In this document: positions 58,900-64,000 of the stretch, piece after piece
Numbering within the stretch: position 1 is the first letter of the stretch
Layout: the number at the start of each line of letters is the position of its first letter
NCBI RefSeq assembly: GCF_030445035.2
Contig: NC_080682.1
Location: 29,308,770-29,372,769 of the forward strand
Direction of reading: 5' to 3'
From: Dasypus novemcinctus
Taxonomy: Eukaryota; Chordata; Mammalia; Cingulata; Dasypodidae
Length of the DNA: 64,000 nucleotides
Translations under genes and position numbers: made by a program
The notes under the pieces: model-generated
Database searches by the model: none
Told to the model about the DNA's origin: nothing
Seen by the model: only the letters and a program-made list of their open reading frames with translations

Positions 58900-59180
58900 T
58901 AGCTAGGATGTGGCTATATTCTGAAGCCCCTATTGCAGGTTAAATGACCATATGACTTAATTCTTGGCAATAAGAGAGGGAAAAAGCAATGCATGAAGAA
59001 TTTACTTCTTACTTAAGAGGACATCCCCTACTGGACTCCCACTTCTTACCTCTTTGGCTGGCTCCCCTTAGGATGACCAGAACAAACCATGGAAGTCACC
59101 TGTGGAAAATGGTAAAGCCACCTGTTCCTGAGTGATTGTTTAGAGTGGAGTATTAGACTTAGAACCCCTGTCCTAGATTA
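58900..59180 (+). mobile_element. Old interspersed repeat, family unassigned
   Basis: 'ggatgaccagaacaaaccatggaagtcacctgtggaaaatggtaaagccacctgttcctgagtgattg' is a decayed copy of a widespread old mammalian repeat whose name I cannot assign reliably. Confidence 0.35.
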
Positions 59181-60185
59181 TTCATTAAAACCCCAAAATG
59201 TTAGAATCATAGAAGTTTCATAGTTTTCAATTTAGCTTAAACTAACAATGTAGATAGATTTCTTTTTCTATTCAACCCGTACGTGCATTACCTATCAACT
59301 TCCCTTCACTCTCTTTCCCTACCTTGCACATTGTTATTATATACAATGTGATTGCATATACCTAGTCACAATAGATTGGTTCAACAGTGGATGACATACT
59401 CACAATTGACCAATTATCACCCTTCCATATTACTGAATAAAAATCAAAATATTCTGTCCTCCATAGCTTTGGAATTATTGGCATATCTTCTTGTATTTTG
59501 ACTGAAAAAACGGTAGAATCTTGGTTTTAGGGACACTGTGAAGAAAAAAAACCTGATGCATAAATAGTAGCTGAGATGAGATAAGGAGATATTGTGCTAT
59601 GTTATATGTGTACCCTTACTTCAAGTTGTTCCCTTTGTCCAGTACTGAACTCAGTCTCTTGCATTTTATGTGAGTCCTATGAAACACCCAATTATTCAGG
59701 TAACATGTTCTCCCATCTTGATTTAGACTGTTTGACTTGGATATCTCTGGTTTATAATCAGAAATCTAGCTGTTGCAAAGTTTCTTCCATGGCTATCTTC
59801 AGTGAAGAGAGATAAATGACTAGAAGCTGATATTAACTGTATATTTTAAACCATTTGTAAGACTCTTGGCACGTGGACCTTTAAATGCACAAGAGATTTG
59901 AGGGAAAAGTAATTCTCCTATTGTGTGCACAGAAGGTTGGCATCTTTGTTAATGACACTGCCATTTTTATAAAGGTATAAATCATAGAATCTTGATAAAT
60001 AGGTGAATGAAGAGATTGCAAAAGAAAAAAATGTGTGCTAAATTGTTTATAAGCCTATATGATTTAGCCTGTTTGTCTAATTCCTCATGTGCTCTTTATC
60101 TTGTGCATGAAATCATCTACAATGTTTAAAAGCTTAACTAGATACTATCTCTCATCACTGTTACAGTTCATTTTGAGCATTTATT
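59181..60185. other. Unassigned AT-rich DNA
   Basis: No gene or clear repeat recognised. Confidence 0.45.
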
Positions 60186-60189
60186 ATTT

Positions 60190-61996
60190 ATTGTATTTTT
60201 TGAAGATATATAGATCACAAAAAAATGTTACGTTGAAAAATATAAACATACCCAACACCCCCCTCCCTACTCCTCCCACATCGACAACCTCCTTCATCAT
60301 TGTGGCACATCCATTGCATTTGGTGAATACATCTTGGAGCACTGCTGCACCATATGGATTATAGTTCACATTGTAATTTACACTCTCCCCCAACTAAATT
60401 CAGTGGGTATGGCAGGATATGTAGTGTCCTGCATATCTGTCCCTGCAATATCATTTAGGACAACTCCAAGTCCCCAAAATATCCCAATGTCACATCTCTT
60501 TTTTCCTTTCCCTGCCTTCAACAACTACCGTGGTCATGTTCTCCATAACAATGATATAATTTCATCCATTTCTAGAGTCACAATATTTCTATAGTAGAAT
60601 AGAAGTAAGTCTACTCTTATTTTATTTTATTCCTCCATCCTAAAGACACTGGGATGGTAATGTCCATTCCACCTCTAAATTCAGAGGGGACTTCAATCTT
60701 ACATGGCTGATGGAGGAATTCTACTGCTTGGAGTTGTAGGCACTCTTGGTTCCCTGTTGTGGTTGACCATCTTCACCTCCCTGTTAGCTGGCCTAGGTAA
60801 GTCCAAAGAAATGGAGAGTAGGAGTTGCAACTCTGCTGAGGTTCAGGACCCAGCTGGCAAATGGCTAGTCCAAATATTCAAGTTTCCTGAGTATACACCA
60901 ACCCCAGTGCCAACCAGAGGTTCAGTAAAAGTGACTGAGTCTCACTCCATCACACCTAGGAGTGCATATTCCAAAGTAGGGCCCACTGGCAAGGCATTGA
61001 ACGCCAGAGCTATATATCATGACTGTAGGGCCTAGGTATCTCTGTAGCCCTCAGGAACACAACAATACCTGGGGTTGTATCTATTTTTACTGTCTCTGAG
61101 ACCCTGCTGAGATGTGCATAAGCGTGATCCCTCTGATGATCTCCCAACTCATTTTGAAGTCTCTTAGGCATATAAACTAATTTCACTTTATCATTATCAC
61201 CTTTTATTCTAGGTCTTTTTCTAGTTGCATCACCAGCTGGTGCATGGTAGTAATCTCTGCACACCAGGAGGCTCATCCCCACGAGTAGAGTTATGTCTCA
61301 CGCTGGAGGAAAGGTAATGCATTTACATGATGAGTTTGGCTTAAAGAGTGGCCACGTTTGAGCAATATGGAGGCTCTCAGAAAGTAACTCTTAGGTACCC
61401 TGCAGCTCTAGTTGAAATTTCAAGCACGCAGACTCATAAGCATAGTCATCAGTATCAAGAGATCTTGATGGATCTTCCTTCTTCACTGGTCTTTGCCCTT
61501 GTACTTGGGGGATTGTTGCTGCTCCATTCGGGAAAGCAATAGAGTTTCCTGGAATGGGAACTCAGCAGTGTCTCAGTTGTCATGTGAAATTCTACCTTCT
61601 CTGTCAATACCCAAAGAACATCCAAACATATCTATATGCCCTTTGTGCATGCCCTCAAGAACTTCATAACCATGCATCCCCCATCAATAACCCCTCACAT
61701 CAGTGCTCCTCCCCTGCCATAGATGAACCCTCTGTGATCCAAAACTTATTCAAAATGAAGTCTAATATATTTTCAAATTCAATTAATAGATAAATGAAAT
61801 GATAATGATAGGTCTAAAGATTAGAAACAATATATAATAATTTATATAAAATAAAACTAAGTAAAATATAAATTAGGGTATTAAAAAATGTAAAACATAA
61901 GAAAAAAGTCTTTAAGTTTTGTCTTTCATCAGCATAATAGATGTTATCCTGTATGCACAGTGGCAAGTCAATCTCTTCCATTTCTTCCTTAGTGTT
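60190..61996 (-). mobile_element. 5'-truncated L1, 3' UTR
   Basis: This is about 1.8 kb of the same L1 3' UTR as 26976-28870, in the same (minus) orientation. Its 3' end at the left has the C-rich tract near 60252-60280. It stops at the first base of the ERVL-type LTR, at a point equivalent to about 28875 in the big L1. Confidence 0.82.
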
Positions 61997-62446
61997 TGTG
62001 ATGGTTAGGCTATTGTGACAGGTAATTGTGCCCAGTTGTTTGGTCAAGCAAGCATTGGATTAACTGTAAGACAAGGGCATTTATGGACTTCAGACACTAT
62101 TGACTTTACTGCAGTGGTAAATCATAGAAATCTGGTTATAATTACATCAATCAGGGAGATTGCCATCAGCAATGAGTGACACTTAATGCAATATGCTGTA
62201 TCCCTTAAAAGGGGAAGTGATTCCAGCATTGAGAGAGAATTTCCCAGCTCATGTTTGAACAGCCAGCATCTCCCAGAACTCATCAAGAACCTTCACTGGA
62301 TTTTCATTGCAGGCCGTGGTTGCAGCCTGCTTAGGGAACCTGACTTGTGTATCCCCACAGCTGCATGAGAGACTCTTACAGAATTGAATACTACTGACAG
62401 ATATCTCGTATTAATTCTGTTTCTCTAGAGAACCCTGACTAAAACA
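61997..62446 (+). repeat. ERVL-type LTR (MLT2-like)
   Basis: It starts TGTGATGGTTAGGC and ends CTCTAGAGAACCCTGACTAAAACA, the standard ends of placental ERVL/MLT2 LTRs, with 'cccagttgtttggtcaagcaagca' near the start. A primer site follows it. Confidence 0.85.
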
Positions 62447-62449
62447 GCT

Positions 62450-62463
62450 TGGTACCAGAAGTG
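62450..62463 (+). promoter_or_regulatory. ERVL primer-binding site, tRNA-Leu type
   Basis: TGGTACCAGAAGTG matches 13 of 14 bases of the TGGTACCAGGAGTG expected for the tRNA-Leu primer of ERVL elements, three bases after the LTR. Confidence 0.75.
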
Positions 62464-63312
62464 TTTCCTGAGGAACGGAGTCTTAAACATGGGGTGCCTG
62501 AGGTGGTTCTGGGAGTTTTGCAATTGTTTCTCTACCCTAAATGGACTCAAGGGTACTGATGACTCCCTAACCAATAACAAAGAGACTGGTAACAGTCCGT
62601 GGCATGAGTTGGCAATTGAAATACACAAAATAGCATCACTGGATTCCCCTACTTCCATGCTTATAAGAAGTAAGGATCTGAGTAAGAGGGTTTTAAACTC
62701 CTTAACAGAGTTTTGTGGAGTCAAACAGTAAAAGTATAATGATGTTGGATGGCTCCTCCTAGATACTTTAGATACTGTTACAAGAAAGAGATGAGTTAAA
62801 GACTTCAAATTTGAAACTTAAACACCGAATGGATGATGCAAAGTTTTCTATGCATGCTCTGAAAGAAAATCTTGTCTCCTGTAGCCAAAGGCTTGACATA
62901 GCTGAGAGCCAAACTCAGACTCTCATTGTACGAGCAGTGGAGTTATGAAGGAGACTAAAATCACACAGGATTTCTGCAATTGAAGTGAAGGCATGGATTA
63001 GAAAAGAGTGGAGTCCAGAGAATTGGGGTGGAGACATAAGGGATGATTATGATATTGATGGAGATATCAGAACCCTGAATTCTGCTGCTAATTTACCAGA
63101 TAAGCCTGCCATGCCCTGTCCTGTCCAGACCACACCTTGTCAACCTTGTATCATCCAGTCTCTAGCTTTGCCCAGGGATTCCAGACCTGAGGTGGGTACC
63201 AGCAAAATTGAAACCTGCCCAGGGTCCAGTCTGTCCCAGGGAGTCTGGGACTTCTCCCAGCCCGGATCCATGTGCCACCAAAACTCTAGCATGCACTGCC
63301 TAGCTTGCAAGG
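62464..63312 (+). pseudogene. ERVL leader and gag remnant
   Basis: The leader is followed by coding-like text. A heptad-type stretch (near 62800-62940) precedes AWIRKEWSPENWGGDIRDD (62991-63047), which parallels the ALIGKEWDP.TWDGD segment of ERVL gag. A Pro/Ser-rich region follows. The element is broken and cut off at about 63313 by an L1 tail microsatellite; pol and the 3' LTR are absent from the window. It is an old fossil. Confidence 0.78.
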
Positions 63313-63315
63313 CAT

Positions 63316-63455
63316 TTTTCTTCTTCTTCTTCTTCTCCTTCTTCTTCTTCTCATTCTTCTTCTTCTCCTCTTTCTTCTCCTTCTCCTTCTTCTTCTCCTC
63401 CTCCTCCTTCTTCTTCTTCCTTCTTCTTCTTCTCTTTCTCCTTCTTCTTTTCTTT
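63316..63455 (+). repeat. (TTC)n microsatellite
   Basis: About 140 bp of TTC/CTT units with occasional changes. It lies at the 3' end of the antisense L1 that follows, so on the minus strand it is a (GAA)n that probably grew from the L1 poly(A) tail. Poly-Leu/Phe and poly-Arg frames in it are artefacts. Confidence 0.9.
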
Positions 63456-64000
63456 TAAATTTTACATTTAAAAAATATGAGGTCCCCATATACCACCCCA
63501 CCCCACCCATGCCACCCCTCCCACATCAACAAACTTTCCCATCATTGTGGCACATCTACTGTACCTGGAGAATACATTCTGGAGAGCCACTGCAGTATAT
63601 GGACTGTGGTCCACATTGTAGCCACACTCTCCCCCAGTCCACCCAGTGGGCCACGACAGGACACACAACATCCAGCATCCATCCCTGCAGTACCACCTAG
63701 GGCAACTCCAAATCCTGAAAATGCCCCCACACCATATCTCTTCTTCCCTCCCCTGACCATCAGCAGCCACTGTGGCCACCCTCTCCACATCACTACCACA
63801 ATTTCTTCCTTTACTAATCACAATAGTTCCCCAGCAGAACACAAGTAAGTCCACTCTAATCCATACTCTATTCCTCCATCTTGTGGTCCTGGAATGGCTA
63901 TGTCTAGTCCCCCTCTACATCAAGAGGGGGTTTAGATTCCACATGGATGATGAATACAATTCTCCTGCATGAAGCTGTAGGCACTCTTGGCTCCCTAGTA
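63456..64000 (-). mobile_element. L1 3' UTR, continues past the window
   Basis: It begins at the left with 'tttacatttaaaaaatatgaggtccccatatacc', then the C-rich tract and the standard 3' UTR text, matching 27010-27560. It runs off the right edge of the window. Confidence 0.85.

Noticed and set aside
63286-63510. Poly-Arg/Glu and poly-Leu frames
   Set aside because: These are translations of the (TTC)n microsatellite at an L1 tail.

Overview
This is nuclear DNA of a placental mammal, almost certainly a xenarthran and most likely an armadillo (Dasypus). The main reason is seven copies of the long tRNA-derived DAS-type SINE, together with shorter tRNA-derived SINEs and one lineage-type L1 with a very long 3' UTR that recurs across the window. 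I see no intact host gene. The window is AT-rich and transposon-dense, and nearly all open frames are fragments of LINEs, LTR elements or SINEs.

Layout. 1-6558: an old L1 fragment, then a U6 snRNA/L1 chimeric retrocopy whose target-site duplications sit at 368-383 and 6543-6558. It was later split by a 5'-truncated L1 3' UTR, a DAS SINE and another DAS SINE. 6840-9180: an antisense L1 5' UTR fragment holding an L1-mediated 3' transduction that ends at an LTR polyadenylation site, then a sense L1 3' UTR. 10101-15868: a broken class I (gamma-like) provirus with paired LTRs and a class II solo LTR nested inside. 16300-22050: a nearly full-length old L1 on the plus strand. 22450-26970: small SINEs, one DAS SINE and otherwise unassigned DNA. 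26976-36836: a near full-length L1 of about 9.86 kb on the minus strand. 37825-43040: a young class II (ERVK-like) LTR element on the minus strand with nearly identical 1 kb GC-rich LTRs, a tRNA-Lys primer site and an unusually short interior. 43600-55700: DAS SINEs, an olfactory receptor pseudogene, old L1s and MIRs. 56214-58500: retrocopies of COQ10B and KDELR2, the second split by an L1 tail. 60190-64000: two antisense L1 3' UTRs flanking an ERVL-type LTR with its leader and a gag remnant.

Host-gene content is limited to relics: the olfactory receptor pseudogene (minus, 44955-45880), the COQ10B retrocopy (minus, 56214-56765), the KDELR2 retrocopy (plus, 58008-58460) and the U6 retrocopy.

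I looked for a previously undescribed system and did not find a convincing gene system. The most informative items are mechanistic traces of retrotransposition: the U6/L1 chimera with matching duplications, the L1 3' transduction ended by a retroviral LTR, the nested insertions that reuse one target site, and the young non-autonomous class II LTR element with several tandem arrays. Family names come from recognition by eye; no database search was run.
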